In this document: in pieces, positions 33,004 to 41,049 of the stretch
Numbering within the stretch: the first letter of the stretch is position 1
Layout: every line of letters starts with the position of its first letter
Notes under the pieces: generated by a model
Database searches by the model: none
What the model was told of the DNA's origin: nothing
Seen by the model: the letters and a program-made list of their open reading frames with translations, nothing else
Assembly (NCBI GenBank): GCA_021769135.1
Contig: JAETTM010000035.1
Coordinates: 1 to 41,315 of the forward strand
Length of the DNA: 41,315 nt
Source: Lachnospiraceae bacterium
GTDB lineage: Bacteria; Bacillota; Clostridia; Lachnospirales; Lachnospiraceae
Direction: 5' to 3'
Position numbers and translations under genes: made by a program

Positions 33004-33317
33004 GTTTTTAGTTTCATCCCGTAATCCCTTTTCATTTCAGCTTCAATAGCGTCTGCGGAATATACCCTGCCCTCCCGTATATCTGCTATGCCCTTTTCTA
33101 TCTCAGCATCGAACTGCTCTTTTGTGAGGGAGCCATATGCAAGCGGCGTTTCCTGTGGGAGTTTCATTTCAAAAGGTATTCCCCGCTGAAGCACAACCTG
33201 CCTTAAAAACATACCGACCGCGTTTGACATCGGTATCCCCAGACGCTCCAACACCTGTTCCGCCTGTTCTTTGATTTCAGGTTCCACACGTGCAAATACA
33301 TTTGACGTTCTTGCCAT
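32997..33317 (-). CDS. DinJ/RelB-family antitoxin, orphaned
   Basis: The start at 33317 (MARTSNVFARVEPEIKEQAE) follows AAAGGAAG by ten bases; the longer frame to 33419 has no site and runs into a terminator. The 106-residue product has the ribbon-helix-helix of DinJ/RelB antitoxins (NVFARVEPEIKEQAEQVLERLG, IPMSNAVGMFLRQVV), then the linker IPFEMKLP and toxin-wrapping tail with FDAEIEKGIADIREGRVYSADAIEAEMKRDYG. The last five residues (KLKTQ) appear to come from the deletion junction with the toxin remnant. It could still repress its own promoter. Confidence 0.9.
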   Translation of the reverse strand: MARTSNVFARVEPEIKEQAEQVLERLGIPMSNAVGMFLRQVVLQRGIPFEMKLPQETPLAYGSLTKEQFDAEIEKGIADIREGRVYSADAIEAEMKRDYGMKLKTQ

Positions 33318-33420
33318 AAGCAAACACTTCCTTTCGTCATATAGTATACCACTTTTGCTTGCAATATGTATGCGTTCCGCAATTTTTATTAAGGCAGAAC
33401 CGTCACTCTGCACCGTCAAA

Positions 33421-33459
33421 AAAAGCAGCAGACCTCATCTTATCTGTCTGCCGCTTTTT
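33421..33459 (-). terminator. Terminator of the flagellin-like gene
   Basis: Arms AAAAGCaGCAGAC / GTCTGCcGCTTTT (33421-33433, 33446-33458) with one mismatch. On the minus strand the stem is followed by a run of Ts. It begins 48 bases past the flagellin stop and may also work for the other strand. Confidence 0.85.
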
Positions 33460-33506
33460 ATATCCCTCTTTATATTCATTTATTTCATTCAGCCGATTTT
33501 CCCACT

Positions 33507-34265
33507 TTACATCATGCCAAACATTTTCACTACCAAAGAATCATTATCCATTTTCTTGCGGAGCATGGACATGCGGTAATCTTCCAGAAGCTTATTTTTC
33601 TTCTGTTCCGAAATCGCCTTCGGCATATCCAAATCTTCAATACGGCTTCTAGAATTCACCATTTCCAAAGATGCCCCCGTATTATAATTGTACGCATGCT
33701 CCATGGCATTCGTCTTCGCGCCGGTAGCGCTTCTGGATGCGCTGATTTTATCCATCGCCGACTCTATGTCACCGATATTGAAATTCCCCGTCACGTCATA
33801 GCCGTCAATCCCCAAAGCTTTCAGCGTTACATTTTCCATCTGGATTTTCATGCCTGTGCCGTCCGGGTTGGATGCAATATGCATATCCGCCATACTGCCG
33901 TCCATCAGCTTCATTTCGTTATATTTCGTTCCTACCGCAGTACTTTCGATATCCTGCAAAAGCTGGTCCACTTCATCCTGAATCATCCGCTTTTCCGAAT
34001 CGCCGTACATACTGTTTGAAGCTTTAATGCTCAGTTCATAAATCCGGTGCAGGGAACTCTGCATGGAGTCCAATGCCCCATCCTTAATATTGGCAACGCC
34101 TATGCCGTCTTTAATATTATCGGCAGATACATCCAGGCCATTGCTTTCCCGTTTCATCTTATTCGCAATAGAAAGCCCAGCCGCATCATCCGCCGCCGAC
34201 TGTATTCTCTTGCCGCTTGCTATCTTGCCATATAAATAATTATTGCTAACCGCCGGTATTCTCAT
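33507..34265 (-). CDS. Lone flagellin-like protein with shortened N-terminus
   Basis: The start at 34265 is six bases after GGAGAG. The 252-residue product carries the flagellin N-terminal signature SGKRIQSAADDAAGLSIANKMKRE and the C-terminal pattern SRSRIEDLDMPKA, so both D0/D1 helical regions are partly present. The N-terminus (MRIPAVSNNYLYGKIASGKR) is about 15 residues shorter than ordinary flagellin (which starts MRINHNISALN... and has a longer stretch before SSG). The C-terminus has an added charged tail, MSMLRKKMDNDSLVVKMFGMM. No hook, filament-cap, export or motor gene is in the window. It may be a non-filament flagellin relative or a relic. Confidence 0.82.
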   Translation of the reverse strand: MRIPAVSNNYLYGKIASGKRIQSAADDAAGLSIANKMKRESNGLDVSADNIKDGIGVANIKDGALDSMQSSLHRIYELSIKASNSMYGDSEKRMIQDEVDQLLQDIESTAVGTKYNEMKLMDGSMADMHIASNPDGTGMKIQMENVTLKALGIDGYDVTGNFNIGDIESAMDKISASRSATGAKTNAMEHAYNYNTGASLEMVNSRSRIEDLDMPKAISEQKKNKLLEDYRMSMLRKKMDNDSLVVKMFGMM

Positions 34266-34389
34266 GACCGTCTCTCCTCTCCTGCACATATCTTTTTTAC
34301 TATGTTATTAAATTCCATTTATTATATTCACAGTATAATATATCAGTTCGCTAAACGCAACAGTTTTTGGCAATTTTATAACTTTTTTC

Positions 34390-35340
34390 CTATCCTCCTA
34401 TAACATGCCTTGGCTTCTTGCCCGACAAGGCAAGGTGAATATCTTCTGCGTTGTCCAAGGCAATCCCCGCCATGCATTCCGCCGTATTAGAAGCCATATG
34501 GGGAGTCAGGATGACATTTTCCAGCGCAAAAAGCGGATTATCCGAAGAAGGGGGCTCCGTTTCAAACACATCGATGACGCCCCCTGCAATCTTTCCTGCC
34601 TTCACCGCTTCGCAAAAGGCCGCTTCATCCATGACCCCGCCCCTGGATACATTCACCAGGCAGGCGCTTTCTTTCATTATGGAAAATTCTTTTTCCCCGA
34701 TAAGCCCCCGGTTCTTTTGGCCGCCCGGTATGTGCACGCTGATGAAGTCCGATTCCCCAAACAAGGTTTCCCAGTCCACGCACCTTACATAATCCGGAAT
34801 CTCTTTTCCTTCCGGCCTCGGCACATAAGCCAATATGTTCATGTCCAATCCGTATGCCGCTTTCTTTGCAACCAGGCGGCCAATGCGTCCAAACCCTATG
34901 ATTCCAAGGGTTTTTCCCGCCATTTCCATCCCCCTGTTTGTGGATTTATACTGGAAATTTCCTTTTCGCAGTTCCCTGCTGCATGCTTCCATTTTCTTTG
35001 CAAAGACAAGCATCGCGGCCATTGTGAATTCAGCAACGGAAATGCTCGTGGTGTCCGGGGAATAGGTGGCCCATATCCCCAGCTCCTTCGCCGCCCGGAA
35101 ATCCAGATTGTCATATCCGGCGCCATGTCTGGCCACAATGACCAGTTTCCTGCCAGCCTCTAAGATTTCCCTATCAATATTTAAGGAAGACAACATCATC
35201 GCATCGCAGTCCGCTATATCCTTTTTCAACGATTCCTTATCAAACTTTCCGCTTCCCCGGACAATCTGATACCCTTTTTCCTTTAAGTAGTTTTCCCCTG
35301 CGGCGGCTACCGGTTCGGGGATGAATATTTTCTTTTTCAT
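34390..35340 (-). CDS. D-2-hydroxyacid dehydrogenase (PGDH-like)
   Basis: 316 residues preceded by a strong AAGGAGG. NAD-binding motif LGIIGFGRIGRLVAKKA (about 148), catalytic Arg in NVSRGGVMDE, Glu in VFETEPP, and His in LTPHMASNT: the order of the 2-hydroxyacid dehydrogenase family. It is short, lacking the ACT/ASB domains of long PGDH, so it could be 3-phosphoglycerate dehydrogenase-like or act on another 2-keto acid such as hydroxypyruvate. It stands alone on the minus strand. Confidence 0.9.
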   Translation of the reverse strand: MKKKIFIPEPVAAAGENYLKEKGYQIVRGSGKFDKESLKKDIADCDAMMLSSLNIDREILEAGRKLVIVARHGAGYDNLDFRAAKELGIWATYSPDTTSISVAEFTMAAMLVFAKKMEACSRELRKGNFQYKSTNRGMEMAGKTLGIIGFGRIGRLVAKKAAYGLDMNILAYVPRPEGKEIPDYVRCVDWETLFGESDFISVHIPGGQKNRGLIGEKEFSIMKESACLVNVSRGGVMDEAAFCEAVKAGKIAGGVIDVFETEPPSSDNPLFALENVILTPHMASNTAECMAGIALDNAEDIHLALSGKKPRHVIGG

Positions 35341-35431
35341 ATTGCCTCCTTATTGGTTTCGCAATCGAGTTGGTATGTTTAATATAACACATGCCAAATG
35401 GAGCCGTAAATATTTTGTTTGTATAATGCAG

Positions 35432-35959
35432 TTACTTTCTATGCCATACCACATTTCCACACTTCGATGCTCTTTTTTTGCACATTTCAATCGTTTCCTC
35501 CAAATCATCTATAATTACATCATAATCATAGTCATGTCCAGCACAAAAAAACAAGTAGTAATACACATCGTTTGGATATTGACAAATCGCAAAATACCTT
35601 ACCGGTCTATCATCGCCTTTAATCCTTCCAAAATTCCCAAATTCAGAAAATTCTAATACAATAGCATCATCTAATCTGTCTGGAAAAGTTGTAACCAGTG
35701 CGCATTTTTCCTCTATGTTAAAACTTCGCTGATTGCTAAAACAGTCTAGAAAATATTTCCACTCCGTTTTTGAGATGTGTTCTTCCCACATATGCTTTAT
35801 TGTGTAGTAGCAATCGGTAATCATTAGGTTGTCACTATCCCATATGTCATGGACTTCTAATTGATGAATTAACGATACTATCTCTGCCCTGCTAATATCT
35901 CCCAGTAATATACGTTTAACAATTTCTTTCAAAGCAGTTATAAATTCGATATCTCTCAT
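35432..35959 (-). CDS. Hypothetical AT-rich protein between TetR and the dehydrogenase
   Basis: The start at 35959 is chosen because GAGGGC lies seven bases upstream; an earlier ATG at 35980 would overlap the tetR end. The 175-residue product is acidic and rich in Tyr, Asp and Phe (DVYYYLFFCAGHDYDYDVIIDD), with no signal or membrane segment. It looks like a small soluble alpha/beta protein, perhaps an immunity-type protein, but I recognise no family. Its AT-rich composition differs from both neighbours and suggests recent acquisition. Confidence 0.6.
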   Translation of the reverse strand: MRDIEFITALKEIVKRILLGDISRAEIVSLIHQLEVHDIWDSDNLMITDCYYTIKHMWEEHISKTEWKYFLDCFSNQRSFNIEEKCALVTTFPDRLDDAIVLEFSEFGNFGRIKGDDRPVRYFAICQYPNDVYYYLFFCAGHDYDYDVIIDDLEETIEMCKKRASKCGNVVWHRK

Positions 35960-35976
35960 AATGAATGCCCTCTTTA

Positions 35977-36570
35977 TCAATCAGATAACTTTGCTTGTCC
36001 AAAGCTAATTACTTCCGGCAGCAAAAACTGCCCTAATGCATTCCCCACTTCCCGCCCATATTCCTCCGGCGTTCCTCTCATCCCCTCATCCACCCACCGC
36101 CGAAGCAGATTCGCGAAGCCCCCGGCGGAATAGACGGCAAAATATTCCAACTCTTCCGCCTTTCCCATCCCTTTTCCCATGCCGCCTGCCATCCTGTTTC
36201 TCACCACATCCAATGAGGAACGGCCTATTTCGCCATAAACCATTTCATCCAGCCCTCTCCTGTGCAAGAGCAGAAGCACTTCCCTATGCCCATACCAAAA
36301 TTCAAAAAAATCCATAGAAATCCGCAGGACATCATAGCGGGAAAGGGCCCCGTACCGCTCCTTATAATCCAGGCACAGCTTTTCCAAATACCCGGAAAGC
36401 ACATCCTCCTTCTTCCGATACAGCCTGTAAAAAGTCCTCCTGGCCACATCCGCACGCTTCGCAATCTCCGAAATGGTAATACTCGCAAACTCCTTTTCCC
36501 CCATCAGTTCCAGCAAAGCATCCTCTATCATCTTCTTAGACTGCTCCTTCAGCCTTTCATGCCCTCTCAT
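35977..36570 (-). CDS. TetR/AcrR-family transcriptional regulator
   Basis: The start at 36570 (MRGHERLKEQSK) follows GAGG by five bases; the longer frame to 36627 lacks a site. The 197-residue product has the TetR helix-turn-helix near the N-terminus (ITISEIAKRADVARRTFYRLYRKKEDVL) and an all-helical ligand domain with FANLLRRWVDEGMRGTPEE. It is divergent from a flavodoxin gene 166 bases away, the usual layout for a regulator and its target. TTGCCT-N25-AGGCAA (36664-36700) in between is a possible but weak operator. Confidence 0.88.
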   Translation of the reverse strand: MRGHERLKEQSKKMIEDALLELMGEKEFASITISEIAKRADVARRTFYRLYRKKEDVLSGYLEKLCLDYKERYGALSRYDVLRISMDFFEFWYGHREVLLLLHRRGLDEMVYGEIGRSSLDVVRNRMAGGMGKGMGKAEELEYFAVYSAGGFANLLRRWVDEGMRGTPEEYGREVGNALGQFLLPEVISFGQAKLSD

Positions 36571-36736
36571 CTTAACCTCATTTCTATGCTTTTTCCATCC
36601 AAAAGCCATCCATACGAATAATGGCACAATCCGCGCCTTTTTGTAGCACTTCCCCGCAATCTCTTGCCTTTTCCCTTTTTTTATTATACCATATAGGCAA
36701 TTTCACAATTATCTTATGGAAAAGAAAGGAATAGCC

Positions 36737-37291
36737 ATGATTCAGCCAGTAGTTATTTACGATTCAAAATACGGTTCCACCAAACGCTATGCCCAATGGA
36801 TAGCCGAAGCCCTCTCCTGCCCTGTTTTTGCAAGGGAAAAATTCAATCCCAAAGACTTCCCCCACTATCAGGCCGTCATCTACGGGGGCGGGCTTTATGC
36901 CGGAAATATCCGCGGCATCCGCCTGCTGTCCAAAAACGCCAGGCTTCTTCAAGGGAAGCCTGTTATCCTTTTTACTTGCGGGCTTTCCGACCCGGAAAAC
37001 GAAGGGACCTCCTCCGCCATCCGGCAGTCTCTTTCCCGGAGCCTTCCTCCCGCACTTTTATCCCAAACCCGCCTTTTCCCTCTGCGGGGCAGCATCGACT
37101 ACGCCCGGCTCACTCCTCTGCACCGGGCCATGATGGCCGCCTTCCACAAAATGGTAAAAAATAATGTCAAAAAATCCCCCGCCTCCTTGACCGAAGAAGA
37201 CCGGGGAATATTGGAAACTTATGGAAAATCTGTAGATTTTGTAAGCCGGGAAAGCCTAAAGCCGCTGCTCTCCTATTGTGCTGCTTTGTGA
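36737..37291 (+). CDS. Flavodoxin-domain protein (HemG/BVR-type)
   Basis: The start at 36737 (MIQPVVIYDSKYGSTKRYA) has AAAGGAA seven bases upstream. The 184-residue product shows the FMN phosphate-loop signature YDSKYGSTKRY, the strand AVIYGGGLYAGNI and VILFTCGLSDP. It is long and has a C-terminal helical extension (about 140-184), as in flavodoxin-like protoporphyrinogen oxidases, but no haem genes are near. It probably carries electrons or acts as a quinone/stress reductase and is likely controlled by the divergent TetR regulator. Confidence 0.82.
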   Translation: MIQPVVIYDSKYGSTKRYAQWIAEALSCPVFAREKFNPKDFPHYQAVIYGGGLYAGNIRGIRLLSKNARLLQGKPVILFTCGLSDPENEGTSSAIRQSLSRSLPPALLSQTRLFPLRGSIDYARLTPLHRAMMAAFHKMVKNNVKKSPASLTEEDRGILETYGKSVDFVSRESLKPLLSYCAAL

Positions 37292-37297
37292 ATTCAT

Positions 37298-37329
37298 GCG
37301 TCTTGCGACGCAGTTTCCTATAAGGAAAA
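37298..37329 (+). terminator. Two short hairpins after the flavodoxin gene
   Basis: GCGTC-N4-GACGC (37298-37311) and TTTCC-N5-GGAAA (about 37313-37328) lie between the convergent flavodoxin and AAA-ATPase genes. Both stems are short and no T-run follows, so termination is only a guess. Confidence 0.3.
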
Positions 37330-37339
37330 CATAGCGGCA

Positions 37340-38971
37340 TTATACAACGGCTTCTATCAGGACTTTATCTCCAATATGCACCTTCCTCACGCCGGGGCGC
37401 TTATTTTTATTGAAGCTAAAGCTAACCATATATCCTTTTTTCAGATGATAATAGTCCAAATAATCTGCCAATTGTTCCTCTCCCCTACTATTATAAGCCA
37501 GCCCTTTCCAAATCTTCAATTCGATAACAAACTGTTCACCACCATAATCCACTATCACATCCGTCCGCCTTGCATCACGGGTCTGTGCTTCAATATAATA
37601 ATTTCCGCTGCCATTGATAATCGGCCGAAGGAACAGAAGAAAATATTTCCTCCCCTCTTCCTCCAGAAATTTTTCCGTTTTATCCCCATATAATTCATTA
37701 AAAAAGTTTGCAAACTTTTCCAATACAAGCTCCATATCCAGTTTTCCATGATGTACAAACTGGTTTTTGTCTCCAGACGCCGCCCTGCTCATAGGCGTCC
37801 GCTCCGCCTCGCTCTCAGACAGGAAATAATTGTATAAACGGATTTCAAAAATCCTATTGGCAATAACCGCCATCCCGCCCTTATTGATGACGAATCCGAA
37901 CATCTCTGCAATGCCAATGCTTTCTGAATCCGGATTATATATCATTTTTTCCCCCTGAAACAATAGCTCATATATCCTGATACGGAGTTCCGGATAATCC
38001 TGTAATTTATTAATCAGCGAATCGAACAGACTGTTTTTTTCAGTCAACATGATTCTCACTGCCTCCAAAAAACCATTCTGAGTCCAGACATCGCTCAATT
38101 TCGCATATTCCGTTCCGCTGCCGAGCTGCTCGTCCATAATATTGCAAATACGGGATACAAGATATGGATATCCTGACGTATATTCTTCTATCCATCCGGC
38201 CATTTCGTCAATATCCATGCCTGTATGATAATCTTCTTCGTATTCCCGAAGCATCCCTGCTATTCCATCCTTATCGAAACTCATATCAATCTTGAAATCC
38301 GCCGCAATATTCCAAGGGCTGTTTGATTTGCCATTTCCTAAAGGCACAAATCCCTTCTCCCTCTCGTTGGAAAAACGTATTACTTTATCCTTAAAATGCT
38401 TAACATCATATACCCCCGCCAGGATGACCGACAAAAAAGTGGCCTCATCACGCAGCTGGTGCGCTAAAAACCCTGCCCTTAACTGGGCCAGGAAATCCAG
38501 AAAAACCTGATTATCGGAGGCCGCATCCACTTCATCAATCATCAGCACCAAAGGATATTGGGAATTGGCGCACCAATTTTTCAGGAAAGGGAAAAGTTCC
38601 GACAACCTGGCTTTTGTAAGCGCAGGGTCAGCAAAGCCTCCAAGCCCCTCCACCACTTGAGATGCCACACGGTTATCATCACGGACTACCCATATTATGC
38701 TTCTGGCAAAGGCTGCAACAAAAGCGTGCTCGGAGGAAAAATCTGCCGAACTGACCGTCTGAAAATCCAAATGTATCACGATATAATTTTCTTCCAGCAT
38801 TTTTTCCAGAGCGCCCAATGTTGTTGTTTTTCCATACTGTCTCGCTCTGTTTATTGTAAAGTAATCTCCCCGGTCAATCATACATTTTATCCGCATCAGC
38901 GTCTCATCAATGTTAACCATATAATTTATTTTGGGGTTGCATGCCCCTGTTACATTAAATCGTTTTGCCAT
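37340..38971 (-). CDS. AAA-ATPase with PD-(D/E)XK-type C-terminal domain
   Basis: 543 residues, with GGGAAGG five bases before the ATG. The N-terminal AAA-ATPase_like domain has the Walker A variant NRARQYGKTTTL (about 44-55) and Walker B LVLMIDEVD (about 142). The C-terminal part has DVIVDYGGEQFVIELKIWKG, the D...E-x-K pattern of the PD-(D/E)XK (DUF1703-like) domain. This two-domain family is abundant and often multi-copy in gut Clostridia and Bacteroidetes. Its role is unknown; nuclease activity with defence or mobile-DNA links is inferred from the fold only. AT-rich relative to the flavodoxin gene. Confidence 0.85.
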   Translation of the reverse strand: MAKRFNVTGACNPKINYMVNIDETLMRIKCMIDRGDYFTINRARQYGKTTTLGALEKMLEENYIVIHLDFQTVSSADFSSEHAFVAAFARSIIWVVRDDNRVASQVVEGLGGFADPALTKARLSELFPFLKNWCANSQYPLVLMIDEVDAASDNQVFLDFLAQLRAGFLAHQLRDEATFLSVILAGVYDVKHFKDKVIRFSNEREKGFVPLGNGKSNSPWNIAADFKIDMSFDKDGIAGMLREYEEDYHTGMDIDEMAGWIEEYTSGYPYLVSRICNIMDEQLGSGTEYAKLSDVWTQNGFLEAVRIMLTEKNSLFDSLINKLQDYPELRIRIYELLFQGEKMIYNPDSESIGIAEMFGFVINKGGMAVIANRIFEIRLYNYFLSESEAERTPMSRAASGDKNQFVHHGKLDMELVLEKFANFFNELYGDKTEKFLEEEGRKYFLLFLRPIINGSGNYYIEAQTRDARRTDVIVDYGGEQFVIELKIWKGLAYNSRGEEQLADYLDYYHLKKGYMVSFSFNKNKRPGVRKVHIGDKVLIEAVV

Positions 38972-39080
38972 AATGCCTTCCCTTTCATTGTATTAATAAT
39001 TTTATCATGGCAACACAAAGTATTCAATGTAATTTCCATGCACCAGCTAAAATTGCAACAGTTCATCCCAGAGCAGCCAG

Positions 39081-39917
39081 CTAAAATTTCCCGCCTCCGC
39101 CGCCATGCGTTGCGCCGGAAGAGGATGTATGGGTTTGGGAACCGCCCGAACTGCTTGAATTGTCCTTTTCTTCCTTTTTCCTGCGTTCCACATGCCTGTA
39201 AAGAAACAAATCATTCTTTTTCGTAAGCTGCATGCTGCCCTGTTTCATATAATCGTCCGCTGCGGATTGGCTCTCCACCGTTTTCAGCTGCCCTTTCATG
39301 ATACCCGTGGCTATCAGGGATATGATGAATGCTATCACAAACGCAATCACCAGATTCCAGACAAAACTAAAAGGTTTCTGGGGAATATTGCCCACATCAT
39401 ATGGCTCCCCATTATTAGCCTGCGTGATAAAGTCATCGCACAGCTGCGCAAAGCTTGTAAACGCATCCGCATAATAGCCTGTACTCAAATCGTCCACAAT
39501 CATGTCGGAAATATACTCCCGACCCGCATCAGTAACCGCCGTTATACCGTAGCCGTGTGTGGATATGTACCAATCCCTTTCTTCCATGCTGACCAGAAGA
39601 AGGATTCCATCCCTCTCATTACCGAACCCATAGCCATTATAATCATAAAAATCATCGGCATATGCCTCGGCGGACTCTCCTTCCATGGAATCGACCGTAA
39701 CCACCACGATATCCACCTGCTGCCGTTCGCTAATCTCATCCAGCGTGTCTGACAGACTCGATTCTTCGCTGTCCGAAAGCAAATCGGCAAAGTCTGCAAT
39801 CCTTGACAGATTCTCCTCCGCGGACACAGGAAGCACTGGAATTGCAGATATTGTAAATACGGCCAACAACAATGCCAAAAATGTGCCGGCCAATCCCTTA
39901 TTCAATGTCTTCATCAT
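39081..39917 (-). CDS. TPM-domain membrane protein (YdjH/YgcG-like)
   Basis: The ATG at 39917 follows GGGGG by five bases; 39923 (GTG) and 39914 are alternatives. The 278-residue product has a signal peptide (to about VSAEE), an extracellular TPM domain (RIADFADLLSDSEESSL, VDIVVVTVDSMEG, RDGILLLVSMEERDWYISTHG), one membrane helix (about 190-212) and a Ser/Gly/His-rich tail ending GGGGGKF. B. subtilis YdjH, encoded next to YdjG and YdjI, has the same design. It follows the zinc-ribbon gene by ten bases, so they form one operon. Confidence 0.85.
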   Translation of the reverse strand: MMKTLNKGLAGTFLALLLAVFTISAIPVLPVSAEENLSRIADFADLLSDSEESSLSDTLDEISERQQVDIVVVTVDSMEGESAEAYADDFYDYNGYGFGNERDGILLLVSMEERDWYISTHGYGITAVTDAGREYISDMIVDDLSTGYYADAFTSFAQLCDDFITQANNGEPYDVGNIPQKPFSFVWNLVIAFVIAFIISLIATGIMKGQLKTVESQSAADDYMKQGSMQLTKKNDLFLYRHVERRKKEEKDNSSSSGGSQTHTSSSGATHGGGGGKF

Positions 39918-39927
39918 TCGCACCCCC

Positions 39928-41013
39928 TTACAGCAGCCAGATTAGATAGAGAATGGCATACAATACCACGCCTATAATCCCTGTCAGACCAAACAGCCAT
40001 TTTTTATACGCAGCTTTATCCAATGGCAAATCGCCCACCATCTTGCCCGTCTGGCCGTTCATTGCAAAAAGGTAATTCTGGCCGTTCCATGTGGTGCTCA
40101 AAAGCCATACCGGAAAAAGGGCATATGTCACTTTGCCGTTCTGCAGCTGGATGCTGCCCGTCTCTTTTGTAACTGTGGTATAGCCCTTGACAGTCTCATA
40201 AAAAGCCTTCTCTGCGCTATTCCTAATCCTCTCGTTGGCGCGCTCTATGCTCTTTTCCGCGTCCACGTCAAATTTATCCGCCAGGTAGCCCGCCAGATAT
40301 GCGGTCTGGAAATCCACCGCCTCCGAAAAGTTGAAGGGTTCGATGGATTCCATCAAATCATCCGGCATCTTGGAAGAGCCGTCCACGGGAACCCTTTCAA
40401 AGCCAATTTTCCCTCCCCGGCTTACCGCATAAAATTTTGTCTCCGTATAATCGTATTGGTTATCGCTCCATGCACGCACTTTGGTTGCCTTATAGCGCAT
40501 ATTCACATTGGCGCCGGTATCAAACAGCCAGAACGGAACATAAACCCCTTTCACTTCATCAATATGGTTTTCATTCTTAAATACTTTGGGAAGCAGACGT
40601 TTCCCTTCATAATGCTTCTTAAGCGCTTCCTTCGCTGCCTTTTTATCCACTTTAAACGGAATCACAAAATCCGGCTTCAATGCGCCTGAAAAACGCCCCA
40701 TCATGACTACCGGATTCCCACAAAACGGGCAGGATGTAGCCGCCGTATTTTCATCGCATGCGATTTCGCCGCCGCAGGATTTGCAAACATAAGCATTCAG
40801 CCCGCTAAGTTCTTCCTCCTGCCACTCGTTCTCCGATGCCATCTGCCAGCTCATATCGTCCGCCTGGTCACTTTTCAGCTCGTTGTCATAGCTTGCCAGC
40901 GTTTCCATCTCGAATTCCGTATCGCAATAAGGGCATTTCATTTTTTGTATCGCACTATCAAAGGCAATGGCGCCGCCGCAGCATGGACATTTGTATTCTT
41001 GTATTACCGCCAT
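39928..41013 (-). CDS. Zinc-ribbon membrane protein (YdjG-like)
   Basis: 361 residues after a strong AAGGAGGAG. Two zinc ribbons: CPCCGG...CPYC (residues 9-30) and CKSCGG...CPFC (about 77-100). A beta-rich middle domain follows (VIPFKVDKKAAKEALKKHY, GVYVPFWLFD), then a C-terminal membrane segment (about 340-361). This is the TFIIB-type zinc-ribbon/YdjG architecture. In B. subtilis YdjG, YdjH and YdjI form a membrane complex that recruits the PspA homologue YdjF; the same gene trio here suggests a cell-envelope role. No pspA homologue is visible within the window. Confidence 0.87.
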   Translation of the reverse strand: MAVIQEYKCPCCGGAIAFDSAIQKMKCPYCDTEFEMETLASYDNELKSDQADDMSWQMASENEWQEEELSGLNAYVCKSCGGEIACDENTAATSCPFCGNPVVMMGRFSGALKPDFVIPFKVDKKAAKEALKKHYEGKRLLPKVFKNENHIDEVKGVYVPFWLFDTGANVNMRYKATKVRAWSDNQYDYTETKFYAVSRGGKIGFERVPVDGSSKMPDDLMESIEPFNFSEAVDFQTAYLAGYLADKFDVDAEKSIERANERIRNSAEKAFYETVKGYTTVTKETGSIQLQNGKVTYALFPVWLLSTTWNGQNYLFAMNGQTGKMVGDLPLDKAAYKKWLFGLTGIIGVVLYAILYLIWLL

Positions 41014-41049
41014 CGTTCTCCTCCTTATTTTCTCAAAAGATTTTGACTG

